Shown: in pieces, positions 43,001 through 52,477 of the stretch
Position numbering within the stretch: position 1 is the stretch's first letter
How the letters are laid out: the number at the start of each line of letters is the position of its first letter
Source of the DNA: Lewinellaceae bacterium
GTDB lineage: Bacteria > Bacteroidota > Bacteroidia > Chitinophagales > Saprospiraceae
NCBI GenBank assembly: GCA_016712415.1
Contig: JADJRC010000013.1
Coordinates: 62,001-126,000, forward strand
DNA: 64,000 bases
Reading direction: 5' to 3'
The notes under the pieces: model-generated
Told to the model about the DNA's origin: nothing
The model's database searches: none
The model's input: the letters and a program-made list of their open reading frames with translations, nothing else
Translations under genes and position numbers: made by a program

Positions 43001-44850
43001 TTGCTGCCCGAGGTGGTACCGATAGGGTTCATGATGATTGTCGTGATATTGCAGTTGAGCACACGATCTTCACCGGCATACACAAACGGCGGCGTATTGT
43101 TTTCGTAAACATAGGCGCTGGTCGAGTTGGTGCAGCCGTTTACAGGACTGGTGACGGTCACGACATACGAACCGCCGATACTTACGGTCGGGTTGAAAAT
43201 ATTGGCAGAGAAGCCCCCGGGGCCCGACCAGGCAAAAGAAGAACCCTGCACCGAGGAGGTAGCCGTTACCTTGGGAAGCGGGTTGTTGCAGGTAATGGTG
43301 GCGCCGACGGCAGAAACCACCGGTGCGGTGACATTCTGCGTGACATTTGCAGATGCCAGGTTGCTGCAGCCGTTGGCCGGATTGGTTATGGTAACGAAAT
43401 AGGTGCCGGATTGCGACACCGTCGGGTTGGGCTGGTTGGAACTGAAGTTGCCGGGACCCGACCAGCTATACTGCCCCGTTGAAATGTTCGCAGTAGTGGT
43501 CAGCATCACAGTCGGGTTCGAGCAGGTTTTTAGTCCGCCGGTAGCGCTGATGGTCGGCTGTACCGTATTGGAGGTAACTGCAACCGAGGCCGTGGCCGTG
43601 CAGCCGTTCACCGGGTTGGTCGTCGTCAGGATATACTGACCGGGTACGGACACGATAGGGCTTTGCAGGTTGGACAGGTAGCCGACGGGGCCGCTCCAGG
43701 AAAAGATGATGCCGGCAGGAGCGCCGTTGCCCGTCAACTGGCGGGTGGGAAAGGAACAGGTAATGGCGCCGCCCACACTGGCCGAGGCGGTAGGCGGGGT
43801 TATATTGGCAGTAATGCTCGTCACGGCTTTTGCCGTGCAGCCGTTGACAGGGTTGGTTACGATGAGTTGATACGCGCCGGCGTTCGTCGTCGGAGCATTT
43901 TGCATTGCGGAAGCAAAGCCGTTTGGACCCGTCCAGGCAAACGTGATATTGGCCGGGGCGCCCGTTCCTTTCAGCAGAACGGAGGGCATGACGCAGGTGA
44001 TGGGGCCGGTACTTGAAGCGCCGACCTGCGGCTTCAGGGTATCGATAAATACCGGCGCGGTGATGATGGTCGCGCAGGTATTTACCGTATCGGTTACCGT
44101 GAAAATATAGACGCCGGGTGTATTCACATTGGGTTGCAGCAGCACAGAGGCGAATCCGCCGGGACCCTGCCAATGAAAAACACTGTTGGGTCCACCGTAC
44201 GAGGCGCTCAGGTTAAGCGCGCCTTGCAGGCAATTGAGCGTACCACCTGAAGCCGTTGCCGCCGGCGCCTGGTGCTGGCTGCTCACTGCCGTGATATCGG
44301 ATGCCGTGCAGCCGTTCTGGGTGTTTGTTACAACAAGGGTATAACTGCCGCTATGGTCTACATCGGGCGTCAGGGTATTTGCGCCTGCCAGGACATGACC
44401 GCCGTTGGAAGCCTGCCACAGGTAAGTATAACCCGGCCCGGCCGATCCCGACCCGCTCAGGGAAGTGACTGAATTGGAGCAAAACACATCGGCATTATCG
44501 CCGGCATCGGCGTCCGGCGCCGTAAAGTCTTCGCTGATGGAAATATTCAGCACAGCGGTACTGCCCTCCGCATCCGTCGCAGTGACGGAGTAGTTGCCGG
44601 GCTCCAGGTTGTCCGCGACCGCAGTCTGCAAGCCGTTGCTCCACAAATAGGTGTAGGCGGAAACGCCGCCCGACGCTGAAACCGCGACATAGCCGGTGGC
44701 CCTGAGGCAATTGATCTGGTGTACGGAATCGAGGTGCAGGGTAAGGGACAGGGGATTACCGGGCGTTGGGCTGTGGCCCTTGGCCGAGGCGATTGTTATG
44801 CCGTACGTACACGACATAAAACCGAGACAGAGTAAAAGGATGATACGCAT
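40021..44850 (-). CDS. Giant T9SS-exported SprB/PKD/HYR-repeat surface protein
   Basis: About 1609 residues from MRIILLLCLGFMSCTYG, a signal peptide. The body is a chain of Ig-like repeats. First come SprB-type repeats (YTYLWSNGLQTAVADNLEPG, YSVTATDAEG). Then come about seven PKD-like units ending in GTYxVTVTNPVNGC. Further SprB repeats follow, and two HYR modules (DNIAPTLICPLDQAVPACSA, DVLAPSLTCPGSVNVGFCNP). The C-terminus is a type A T9SS sorting domain (LLYPNPASAEVYLKTNAPHF ... VRIADGEKAAVKTLIKTRR). Such proteins are released or anchored on the surface and act in adhesion or gliding. Repeats make this locus prone to copy-number change. Confidence 0.9.
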   Translation of the reverse strand: MRIILLLCLGFMSCTYGITIASAKGHSPTPGNPLSLTLHLDSVHQINCLRATGYVAVSASGGVSAYTYLWSNGLQTAVADNLEPGNYSVTATDAEGSTAVLNISISEDFTAPDADAGDNADVFCSNSVTSLSGSGSAGPGYTYLWQASNGGHVLAGANTLTPDVDHSGSYTLVVTNTQNGCTASDITAVSSQHQAPAATASGGTLNCLQGALNLSASYGGPNSVFHWQGPGGFASVLLQPNVNTPGVYIFTVTDTVNTCATIITAPVFIDTLKPQVGASSTGPITCVMPSVLLKGTGAPANITFAWTGPNGFASAMQNAPTTNAGAYQLIVTNPVNGCTAKAVTSITANITPPTASASVGGAITCSFPTRQLTGNGAPAGIIFSWSGPVGYLSNLQSPIVSVPGQYILTTTNPVNGCTATASVAVTSNTVQPTISATGGLKTCSNPTVMLTTTANISTGQYSWSGPGNFSSNQPNPTVSQSGTYFVTITNPANGCSNLASANVTQNVTAPVVSAVGATITCNNPLPKVTATSSVQGSSFAWSGPGGFSANIFNPTVSIGGSYVVTVTSPVNGCTNSTSAYVYENNTPPFVYAGEDRVLNCNITTIIMNPIGTTSGSNFTYLWTTVNGNIILGANSLYARANAPGNYVLTVTNTQTGCSASDEMEITQSPPVTATISLATGVSCFGGSNGTAKANGGGGNGSYTYNWSSGAQAATANNLLAGTYTVTVTDLEYCSATATAVITQPQLLQSSIVSSPQTIMGVNNGAASVSPAGGTTPYSVLWNNGKTTLSIGGLAPGTYTATITDHNGCSIDKTTTVSPVTCSIAGTVAITGITCSGQNNGALTANITNAPNPVTYVWSNGAQTKTITGLAPATYTVTATDGAGCTLVLTTPLAAPQPLALSISGQNNVLCASSQNGSVTLNVTGGTSPYQYTWSNGNQTANPANLGVGNYTCTVTDTKGCSKTQVAQITATDNAPPVLVLKNVSVALNANGLATVTPAMFDNGSTDGCGIANWTVVPASFDCEQIGVRTVTLTATDGNGNVATGTATVTVTDNIAPTLICPLDQAVPACSATVTYNLPQVLDNCTQAGLPKLITGLPSGSVFPAGPTQQVYSYTDPGGNTSTCSFIISINTATTFTLSSEPASCPSSCDGSASVTVTGGNPAAEFHWSNGQSGTIAAGLCPGAYSVTVTDLSGCTQTQSVQVLANNMPPFTSSISASPVSCSGTCDGSAQVNVSGNSQQISINWNTGQSGNAIADLCSGNYTATLTDAQGCSQTQSVQINVQDVLAPSLTCPGSVNVGFCNPSVSFAQPQVFDNCPVNLQQVQLIAGLPSGSVFPIGATTQTYRYTDSGGNIGLCNFTVTVHPPASVTVATNNVICAGQCNGQAMLTLTNGQAPYSIQWNTGNTGPNLLNLCAGSYIATITDGDGCQQVKTANISQPPSLFLSISQVTNDIGNTGSGSIDITVTGGTAPYSYLWKRNGQPFSTAEDLGNLFAGQYSVVVTDAIGCTVAEASVTVNSLVAATEPDNSALWLLYPNPASAEVYLKTNAPHFGDIRFSLFDSAGNLLLEQTTAVAGDAPVKIDLSGMPDGLILVRIADGEKAAVKTLIKTRR

Positions 44851-44981
44851 CGAGTTCAAGAGATGATTAGTGAAATGAGTTGATTAGTACTGCTGCATAC
44901 GAAAACCCGTGCCGCAAATGGCTGCAATCTAAAAGCCAGGTTAAAACGGCATTAAAAGTTGTTAAAAACAACCGGGATAAA

Positions 44982-45008
44982 GAAAGGCGCCCTCCGTTGA
45001 GAGCGCCC
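44982..45008 (-). terminator. Terminator of the two-component operon
   Basis: Minus-strand hairpin GGGCGCTCTCAACGGAGGGCGCC followed by TTTCTTT, about 215 bp past the kinase stop. Confidence 0.6.
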
Positions 45009-45222
45009 TTCGTTCCTAATCCAAAAAACCTTCCATTCAACTCAAATCATCAATCAACTTAATTTTCCTTTTTGTGCCGGGACCATTGCGCCAACATCTG
45101 CCGGTTGGGCAGCAAAAGCCACCAGTCCGTGAAAGAACAGGCAAATGTGCTGTTAAGGCCACTGCAAGCCATTAAAGTGGCATTAAAAGAAAATTAAAAA
45201 TCAGGGACTGGCCGGAACAGGC

Positions 45223-46590
45223 TCAATGCGGAAGGCTCACCCTGAAGCAGCTGCCTTTCCCCGGCTCGGACCGGAGGGTGATGTTGCCGTCGTGGAGTTG
45301 AATGATTCGCCGGCTCAGGGATAACCCGATGCCGTAACCCTTCACAAATGGCTGGGCATTCTGCGCGCGGTGAAACGGGATAAATATTTTTTCCTGTTCC
45401 GGCTCCGGAATGCCGATCCCGTTGTCGATGAAGGAGATATCTATACTCCGGGCATTGGCGGAAAAACGCATGCGGACCGTGTGATCTTCCGAAAACTTGC
45501 AGGCATTATCCATGAGGTTGAGAAAGGCGGTCTTCAACAGGTGTTCGTTGCCGGCGATGATGAACATCGAATCATCGTCGGGGAGCATGTCGTATTCAAA
45601 CAGGAAATGGTACCCTGGCTGGGCTTTCCCGAGTTCGTCCTGTGCGGCGAACAGCGTTTCGTCGATGCGAACGGGATTGAACTTGAAGCGCTGTTTTTCC
45701 ACGCCCGACTGCGCCAGCGTCAGCAGGCCGTTGGTTAACTCCACCAGCGTACGGGTGTCGTCGAGCAGCGATTGCATGACCCGCTGGTATTCCTCCGGTG
45801 TCCTGACCTTTCCCAGGGTGAGTTGAAGTTGACTGGTTATGGCCGCCAGCGGGTTGCGCAGTTCGTGGGATGCGTTGCTGACAAACTGCTGTTGTATTTC
45901 AAAGGCGGATTCCAGACGAAGCAGCATACTGTTGAAGTTCATGGCCAGTTGGGCGATTTCGTCGCGCCGGTTGCCCTCATCGATGCGGAGACTCAGGTTG
46001 CCCGCGCTGATGCTCGACACCTCGGCATTCATCAGTGCCAGCGGTCGCACCACCTGGCCGGCAAAAATAATCCCGGTAATAATGATGATCAGGATACCTA
46101 CGAACAGACCAATCCACAACACATTGCGCAGGTTTTTGAGTTTGGAACGGCCGTACCGGTCAAATGCCGACGAAATAACGACGTATTCCTCGTCGCCATT
46201 TTGAAAGACGATGCCCACGCTTTCCACCTCCTGCCGGGTATATTCTATCTTTTTCTTTCTCCTGATCTCGTTGATCAGCCATGTGGAATAGTTGACCGGC
46301 AAATCGTCGAGACTGCTGTACACCAGGTTGTTCTTTTCGTCAAATACCAATACTTTTTCCTGAAAGAGCGCGTGAATGGAATTCTGGTCGATGATGCGCA
46401 ACAACTTGTTGTCTACCTCCTTCACCGTCACCAGCAGGCGCGCAGTCGTGATGGCCCTGCTTTCCAGCCGCGCGTAAAAATCCTCTCTGCGGTAGTCTGC
46501 CGACAAAATATACACCGCCAGTGAGAAAATGATCAGGATGGTGGCGACTATGGCCGTGAAGCGGAGGGTAAGTGTGGTACGGATGTTCAT
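45223..46590 (-). CDS. Sensor histidine kinase
   Basis: 455 residues. Two TM helices (about 9-30 and 160-183) bracket an extracytoplasmic sensor of 125 residues. A HAMP domain follows (AGQVVRPLALMNAEVSSISA). The HisKA H-box is QFVSNASHELRNPLAAI. The HATPase_c boxes are NLMDNACKFS (N), FIDNGIGIPEPEQEKIF (G1/F) and GYGIGLSLSRRIIQLHDG (G2). Its start codon overlaps the stop of the response regulator gene by one base (TGATG), so the pair is translationally coupled. The signal is unknown. The adjacent TonB receptor and small protein genes are candidates for targets. Confidence 0.95.
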   Translation of the reverse strand: MNIRTTLTLRFTAIVATILIIFSLAVYILSADYRREDFYARLESRAITTARLLVTVKEVDNKLLRIIDQNSIHALFQEKVLVFDEKNNLVYSSLDDLPVNYSTWLINEIRRKKKIEYTRQEVESVGIVFQNGDEEYVVISSAFDRYGRSKLKNLRNVLWIGLFVGILIIIITGIIFAGQVVRPLALMNAEVSSISAGNLSLRIDEGNRRDEIAQLAMNFNSMLLRLESAFEIQQQFVSNASHELRNPLAAITSQLQLTLGKVRTPEEYQRVMQSLLDDTRTLVELTNGLLTLAQSGVEKQRFKFNPVRIDETLFAAQDELGKAQPGYHFLFEYDMLPDDDSMFIIAGNEHLLKTAFLNLMDNACKFSEDHTVRMRFSANARSIDISFIDNGIGIPEPEQEKIFIPFHRAQNAQPFVKGYGIGLSLSRRIIQLHDGNITLRSEPGKGSCFRVSLPH

Positions 46591-47291
46591 CAGCCTGCCT
46601 GGACTTTCAGGTAATAGCCCATTCCCTGTTTTGTGTGAATCAGTTTGGGCTCGAAATTGCGGTCTATTTTTTTGCGTAGGAAATTGATATACACCTCCAC
46701 CACGTTGGTTCCGGTGTCAAAATTGACATCCCATACATACTCCACGATTTCATGACGCGATGCGACCCTGCCGTTGCGGCGCACCAGGTATTCGAGCAGG
46801 GCAAACTCCCGTGCCGTAAGGGATATGGAGATGCCGTTTCGGGTGACGGTTTTGAAGCCTGTATTCAACTCGAGGTCGGCCACACGCAGCACCTCTCCCG
46901 ATTCCTCATCGGCAGGTAATCCGGGGTTTCGTTTCAGCAGTATCCGCATCCGGGCCAGCAATTCCCGAAAATCAAACGGTTTGACAATGTAATCGTCGGC
47001 GCCGGCGTCGAATCCGGTGAGTTTTTGCTCTACGCTACCCAGCGCGGTTACCAGGATAATGGGAATTTGCGGCTGTGCCGTCCGGATAGCCTTGCACACG
47101 TCGTACCCGTTGATAAACGGCAGGTTCAGGTCGAGCAGTACCATATCATACCGGGCACTCTGTGACAAATGCCGGCCAACCGCGCCGTCGGGGGCCAATT
47201 CGACGGCAAAGTCGTTTTCCTCCAGCCACTTCTTCACAGAAGCGGCTACTTTGGGTTCGTCTTCAATGAGCAGCACGCTGGTTTTGTTCAT
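46590..47291 (-). CDS. OmpR/PhoB-type response regulator
   Basis: 233 residues from MNKTSVLLIEDEPKVAAS; an upstream in-frame ATG would add 11 unlikely residues. The receiver domain has the acidic pocket EDE, the phospho-acceptor Asp in DMVLLDLNLPFING, Thr in IILVTALGS and Lys in DDYIVKPFDF. The C-terminal winged helix (Trans_reg_C) has SLTAREFALLEYLVRRNGRV and the recognition segment NVVEVYINFLRKKIDR. It partners the histidine kinase directly downstream. Confidence 0.95.
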   Translation of the reverse strand: MNKTSVLLIEDEPKVAASVKKWLEENDFAVELAPDGAVGRHLSQSARYDMVLLDLNLPFINGYDVCKAIRTAQPQIPIILVTALGSVEQKLTGFDAGADDYIVKPFDFRELLARMRILLKRNPGLPADEESGEVLRVADLELNTGFKTVTRNGISISLTAREFALLEYLVRRNGRVASRHEIVEYVWDVNFDTGTNVVEVYINFLRKKIDRNFEPKLIHTKQGMGYYLKVQAG

Positions 47292-47359
47292 ATCAAGGTG
47301 CATGGTACAGGTGGTGGTAAGCAAAGGTGAACAAAGATAAAGCCGGAATTCCGATGCGA

Positions 47360-47407
47360 AAGAAAAAAGGCCGCTTCCGGATCAACTGGCTGTCCGAAAA
47401 GCGGCCA
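47360..47407 (-). terminator. Terminator of the small membrane protein gene
   Basis: Minus-strand arms GGCCGCTT and AAGCGGCC enclosing a shorter stem, followed by TTTTTTCTTTC. Confidence 0.75.
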
Positions 47408-47432
47408 AACAAAGTATCACGACTTCGGGTGT

Positions 47433-47698
47433 CTAATTCAGGCTGAAACTGGCAGCACCCAGCAATCCGCTTTCGCAATAAATAGCAACCACGTAGTTGC
47501 CCGATTGCAGGCGATCTTCCAGTTTGTACGTAAAAGACAGCCTTTGGGTATCGCCTATGGCGACTTGCTTGACCTGTTGGATTCCCGGCCTTCCAGGTCG
47601 CGGGATGTGCTCCAGAACGCATACCCCAACCCCGCGCTCAGCAGCAGCAATTCTGTGGCAACAATGCCGTAAACCTTCCAACTTTTGTCGTTTCTCAT
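47433..47698 (-). CDS. Small TM-anchored protein, frameshifted in the consensus
   Basis: About 88 residues if one base is restored. The first frame reads MRNDKSWKVYGIVATELLLL, a TM helix, then YAFWSTSRDLEGR. The second frame continues GIQQVKQVAIGDTQRLSFTY and ends GLLGAASFSLN, a beta-rich tail. The break is at the G3 run near 47585-47589, where a fourth G gives an exact codon count. No family is recognised. It lies between the TonB receptor and the two-component genes on the same strand. Confidence 0.55.
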
Positions 47699-47885
47699 AG
47701 TGTTAAAAAAATAAGGTGATTGAAAATAAAATGAACAGGAACTGTATACGCCGGAAGGGGGGAGCGTGGAATACATTCCGGCAGTACGACCCAGGGGAGG
47801 AAGATGGCGCAAAGTTGCAGGGGGTACGTCCGCCGCTGCATTAAACACGCATTAAAAGTTCATTAAAAAGGTAAAAACGGCTTTT

Positions 47886-49946
47886 TTACCAGTTTCGGCG
47901 CAGCGATATGCCGCTCAGCCACGAGCGCCCGGCGCCCGGCTCGAAGTACCTGCCCCCGGCCGCGTTGGCCCTGACGCCGTTGTACCAGCCGGCGTCGCCG
48001 GCGTTGTCGCTGCCGACAAATACCTCAAGGGTTGAAGCGCCGAAACGCTGACGCCACCCTGCCCGGCACTTCAGCAGCGTCCAGCCTTTCACCCTTGCGG
48101 TATTGTTGTCGTCGGCAAAAAAATCGCCGGAAAAACGGACGCCGGAAAACACAAACAACCCGCTTCGGTGGTACCAGCGCAGCTCCGCATGCCCCAGGCG
48201 TCGGGGCAACAGGGGCAATTGCTTGCCGCCAAGATCGCCCGACGGGGTATCGAACCGATCAAAATAAAAATCAAACCAGGCGTAGGTCAGCAATAGGGCC
48301 AACCCTCGCGCAGGAAACCAGTTCAGCCCGGCTTCTGCGCCCTGCCGCACCACCTGCCCGGCGTTGCGGTAATAGGTGCGGCCCGGCTGTCCGTCAATCT
48401 CGAATGGCGTCAGTTCGTTGCGGGTAACGGCGCGAAACAGGGCCAGTTCCCAGTCAAACCGGCCCTGCCTGTGCCTTCCGCGCAGGCCTGCCTCGACCGA
48501 AAACGTGCGCTGCGGGACCAGGTCAGCCGAAAAGCCGCCTGTCCCGGCAGGGTTGTTCGTCAACTCGGAGAGTGTAGGCGTTTCAAAATTGGTCGTCCCG
48601 TTCGCGAAAAAACGCAGTTGCGGGCCGAGGCGCAGCAACAGACCCGCCCAGGGGCTCGCCTGCCGGAACAACTCCCTGCCGGACTGGTCGCCGTCGGCTT
48701 CAAAATGGTCCGCCACACGCAGCAGCACTGCGTCGAAACGCAGTCCGCCGGAAAGGGTTAGCCGTTTCAGCGGCGACCAGCGCCCCAGCATATAGGCGCC
48801 TGTGCCGGCAAAAGTCTCCGTCTGGTCAAGGTTTTGTTCGCCGCGCGCGCCATCAATGTTCTGGTAGCGCCGGCGGTGGTCGGCCTGACGGTCGTAGTCG
48901 ACACCGGCCGTCAGGCGCAGCGGCGCGGTGCGGGCCGACCATTCGTACTGCGCGCCGCCACCGGCAAAAAAGCGCAGGAAGGCTACCTGACCGCCGTTCA
49001 GGAAGGGCAGGCGGTTTTCAAAATCGCGCCCCGCAGCGTATGCCCGCAGCCGCAGGACATGCCGGTCGCTCCATTTTTTTTCATGCAGCAGGGCAGCCCG
49101 GCCCTGGCGCAGCGACTCGCCTGCATTGAATTTCAGGTTGGCGGCATTGGCAGATTGCGGGCCGGCATCGGCCTGGGCGGCGTCGAGCGCGCCGGGGTCG
49201 TCGGCCCTGGGACTTTCGCTGTAGTTGAGCAGCAGCGTCCAGGTAGCAGAGGAGTCGGGCATCCAGGCTATTTTGGTGTGGACCAGCGTGTTGCGCATGG
49301 CGGCGTGGTCGCGGAACCCGTCTATGGACTGGCGGGTGAGGCCGGCGACAAACCCGGCCCTTTCCAGGCGGTGGCCTGCTTTGAGGTGGACCTGGCTGAG
49401 TCCGAACGAACCTGCCGCTAAACGCCCCTCGGCAAAGCCGCCCTTTTCGGATGGCACGGGCTCGGTGCCCAGGCTGACGATTCCGCCGGAGGCATTGCCC
49501 CAGAGGCCGCCGGAAGCGCCGCGCAGCACTTCAATACGGCTGAGCATTGCCGGATCGAGGTTGTCGACCTGGCCTTGTCCGTCGGGCGCCGATTCGGGTA
49601 TGCCGTCGAGCAGCAGCCTGATGCCGCGGATACCGAAACCCGCGCGGGCGCCGAAACCGCGTATGGAGAGGCGCAGGTCCTGCGAAAAATTGGCGTCACC
49701 CAGCGTAACCACGCCGGGTATCGCGGCGAGGCTTTCGGCAAGCGTCAGTTGGGCCTGTGCCGTTTGGATGCGCTCTTTGCCCAGCGATGATACCGATAAC
49801 ACGCTTTCATGCTCCGGAACCGCCAATCGTGTGGCGCTGATCACCGCTGTGCGCAGGGTATCGGACAGCAGCGTGTCGGGCGTCTGAGCCGATGCTGAAA
49901 AAGTCGCAAGAGACAAGGCGACGGAGAGTACAGGAAACTTCAACAA
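47886..49946 (-). CDS. TonB-dependent outer membrane receptor
   Basis: 686 residues with signal peptide MLKFPVLSVALSLATFSASA. The plug (about 35-150) has VISATRLAVPEHES, TLAESLAAIPGVVTLGDANF, LSIRGFGARAGFGIRGIRLL and DGQGQVDNLDPAMLSRIEVL with the GASGGLWGNASGG turn. The 22-strand barrel follows and ends in ISLRRNW with a C-terminal aromatic. Unlike the SusC-type genes it lacks a CarboxypepD_reg domain and a SusD partner. It likely takes up siderophores, metals or another small ligand by TonB energy. The ligand is unknown. Confidence 0.93.
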   Translation of the reverse strand: MLKFPVLSVALSLATFSASAQTPDTLLSDTLRTAVISATRLAVPEHESVLSVSSLGKERIQTAQAQLTLAESLAAIPGVVTLGDANFSQDLRLSIRGFGARAGFGIRGIRLLLDGIPESAPDGQGQVDNLDPAMLSRIEVLRGASGGLWGNASGGIVSLGTEPVPSEKGGFAEGRLAAGSFGLSQVHLKAGHRLERAGFVAGLTRQSIDGFRDHAAMRNTLVHTKIAWMPDSSATWTLLLNYSESPRADDPGALDAAQADAGPQSANAANLKFNAGESLRQGRAALLHEKKWSDRHVLRLRAYAAGRDFENRLPFLNGGQVAFLRFFAGGGAQYEWSARTAPLRLTAGVDYDRQADHRRRYQNIDGARGEQNLDQTETFAGTGAYMLGRWSPLKRLTLSGGLRFDAVLLRVADHFEADGDQSGRELFRQASPWAGLLLRLGPQLRFFANGTTNFETPTLSELTNNPAGTGGFSADLVPQRTFSVEAGLRGRHRQGRFDWELALFRAVTRNELTPFEIDGQPGRTYYRNAGQVVRQGAEAGLNWFPARGLALLLTYAWFDFYFDRFDTPSGDLGGKQLPLLPRRLGHAELRWYHRSGLFVFSGVRFSGDFFADDNNTARVKGWTLLKCRAGWRQRFGASTLEVFVGSDNAGDAGWYNGVRANAAGGRYFEPGAGRSWLSGISLRRNW

Positions 49947-50102
49947 GTTATCGCGGGTTTAGGCCAGAACAAATGAGGTTGTACAAAAAAAACACAACAT
50001 GGCGTAAATAATATGGGCTGAATCATCAACCTCAATCTGAAAAAAAACGTCAAATATCCAATTATAAATTTTTGAGAATACTTTTAATCACTTCTTCTTG
50101 TT

Positions 50103-51838
50103 ATGAAAAAACTATTACCAGTGCTGTCGATTGCAGCAATCGCCTATCTGGCCTGCCTGGCGCCGAAACAAAAATCACCGGATGCCGCAGCCTCGAATCC
50201 TCTCAGTATTTGTGCACCAAAATCGGGTACGGAGGGTCTGAACACCGAGCCGGGACGGAGCGGCGCCATCGTACCTTTGTTCAAAGGACTGACGGACCAT
50301 TTTACATACCCCGTCAGCACCAAAAACAAACTGGCGCAAAAGTATTTCGATCAGGGTCTGATGCTGGCCTATGGATTCAACCACGCCGAAGCAGCCCGGT
50401 CATTCCGCGAAGTGATCCGGCTTGATCCCCAATGCGCCATGGGCTACTGGGGCATTGCTTATGTGCTCGGCCCCAACTACAATGCCACGATGGATACTAC
50501 TGCGCTGCCGCAGGCGCTGGATGCCATCCAGCAGGCCCGTTTGCTCCTGCACAAGACAACAGCCAAAGAACAGGCCCTGATTGATGCGCTGTCGAAACGA
50601 TACCCCAAGTCGCGCCACGACAATTTCCAGGCCGGTTACGAGGCCTATGCCGGCGCCCTGCAAATGTACCAGATCCAGTACCCCGACGACCCTGACTTTG
50701 CCGCGATGACCGCTGAAGCGCTCATGGATATGCACCCCTGGGATTTGTGGGAAAAAGACGGCAGCCCCAAAAGCTGGACACCTCCAATCCTCAGCCTTAT
50801 CGAACGCACCCTTTCCAGGCATCCTGAACACGTCCAGTCAATTCACCTGTACATTCATGCTACGGAGGCAAGCAATAAACCGGAAAGGGCGTTGCCATAC
50901 CTGTCCGTGCTGGCCAGAAAAGTGCCCGGCTCCGGCCACCTGGTTCACATGCCTTCGCATACCCAGATCAATACCGGTCACTACCACGAAGGCGTATCAG
51001 CCAACGAACGAGCCATCCGGATCGACAGTCTTTATGTGGAGGCATGCCATGCCGACGGCCTGTATCCGCTGGCCTATTACCCGCACAACCGGCATTTCCT
51101 GGCTGCTTGTGCGGCGCTGGAGGGCCAGGGCAAAAAGTCGGTCGCCGCCAGCAAGGTCATGAAAGACTACGTAGCCGGCATCCCTTTCCTAAAGGAACCG
51201 ACCATGGTTTTTTGCAGCATTATTATTCAATCCCCTGGTTTATCATGGTCAAATTTGCGATGTGGGACGAGATCCTGCGCGAACCGCGCCCGGATGCGGA
51301 CCTGAAGTATCCAACGGCAATACTGGAATACGCACGGGGTATGGCCCTTAGCCATAAGGGCGATCTCGCAGGCGCAAAAACATCGCTGGCAGTGGTTAAA
51401 ACGCTCGAAACCGACAGCGCTGTCGCGGTACTGACCATGGCTGATATCAATAAAATTCCGGATATCATCCGCATTGCGCGTTGCATGCTGGAAGGCGAAA
51501 TCGCACGTGCAGAGGGTCGCCGGTCAGAATCGATACAGCTGCTGTCGGAGGCCGTGGCATTTGAAGACCAGCTCAACTTTAACGAGCCGCCGGACTGGTT
51601 TTTCTCGATCCGCCACTACCTGGGACAAGCGTTGATTGAAGCTGGTCGATATGAGGAAGCCGAAGCCGTCTATCGCCGCGATTTGCTGGAACACAAGTCC
51701 AACGGCTGGGCCTTGAAAGGGCTTCAGGTCAGTCTGGAAAAACAGGGAAAAACCGCAGAGGCCGGCGTCGCAGAACGCCAATATCGAAAGTCATGGCAAT
51801 ACGCCGACCGGGCGCTGGAGTCGTCGGTATTACAGTAA
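50103..51838 (+). CDS. TPR-repeat lipoprotein-like protein, frameshifted in the consensus
   Basis: About 578 residues if one base is added at the T6 run 51208-51213. The first frame reads to FLKEPTMVF and the second continues LQHYYSIPWFIMVKFAMWDE. Start MKKLLPVLSIAAIAYLACLA looks like a lipoprotein signal with Cys at 18. TPR-like helical repeats occur throughout: KYFDQGLMLAYGFNHAEAAR, FREVIRLDPQCAMGYWGIAY, ALIEAGRYEEAEAVYRRDLL. An H-rich middle (SIHLYIHATEA, HLVHMPSHT, YYPHNRHFL) is typical of a Bacteroidota/proteobacterial TPR family of unknown role. It is monocistronic. Confidence 0.8.
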
Positions 51839-51851
51839 CAGGCTAAAAAAC

Positions 51852-52466
51852 TCAAGTTTTTACCCCCACAAACATAAAATATCGCCACAACCCCAGCCAT
51901 GCCGGGCAAATATCCAGACGGAGTGTGCGGAATGTCGACTGCAAAAAGGGCAGAAGATGACCTTCGAGGGCGACGTGGTTTTGCCCCATCCACCACTGGA
52001 AGGCCCTGCTCGGGGTGTCGTGAAAATCGACCACACCGATATGCCCCCCGGAGGGCAGGTCGTTCCAGGCCGTTTGAATAGCCTGTTCCCAGCCGGGGTT
52101 GAACATCGTAAGGGCGTAGGAAAAAAGGATGTGGTCCGGCGCCTTCCGGGCCGCATCCTTCTCGTAGGCTCCGTTGATCAACTGCACCCGTTCGGCAAAC
52201 GGCGCCGTGGTTTCGGCAGCCTTGTGGAGCATATCGGCGGAGACATCCACCCCGGTCAGGTGAAGCGCAGGGTATCGCCGGGCCAGCAACCGCAGGTTAT
52301 GGCCCGTTCCGCAGCCCGCCTCCAGGAGTGACTGGGGTATGTCGGTCCGCACCGGCAGGTTGTACAGCAGGGTTTTGCGGCCGAATAAAAACGACCAGCG
52401 CGTGGCGTCGTATATGCCTGCATGGAAGCGGTAATACGCGCGCATTTTTTCCGGCTGCATCTCCAT
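51852..52466 (-). CDS. btaB: SAM-dependent methyltransferase, BtaB-like (betaine lipid N-methylation)
   Basis: 204 residues, class I methyltransferase with SAM motif SLLEAGCGTGHNLRLLARRY, acidic residue in LTGVDVSADM and post-motif PDHILFSYALTMFNPGWEQA. On its own it would be a generic methyltransferase. It directly follows a btaA-type gene by 11 bp, so it should be the BtaB enzyme that adds three methyl groups to diacylglycerylhomoserine, giving the phosphorus-free betaine lipid DGTS. The first residues (MRAYYRFHAGIYDATRWSFL) fit BtaB/Bta1 N-termini. Confidence 0.8.
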   Translation of the reverse strand: MEMQPEKMRAYYRFHAGIYDATRWSFLFGRKTLLYNLPVRTDIPQSLLEAGCGTGHNLRLLARRYPALHLTGVDVSADMLHKAAETTAPFAERVQLINGAYEKDAARKAPDHILFSYALTMFNPGWEQAIQTAWNDLPSGGHIGVVDFHDTPSRAFQWWMGQNHVALEGHLLPFLQSTFRTLRLDICPAWLGLWRYFMFVGVKT

Positions 52467-52477
52467 CCTGTTTCGGG

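Noticed and set aside
42607..43482. 291-codon plus-strand frame in the adhesin gene
   Set aside because: Antisense shadow of the repeat protein; the pattern repeats with the DNA repeats.
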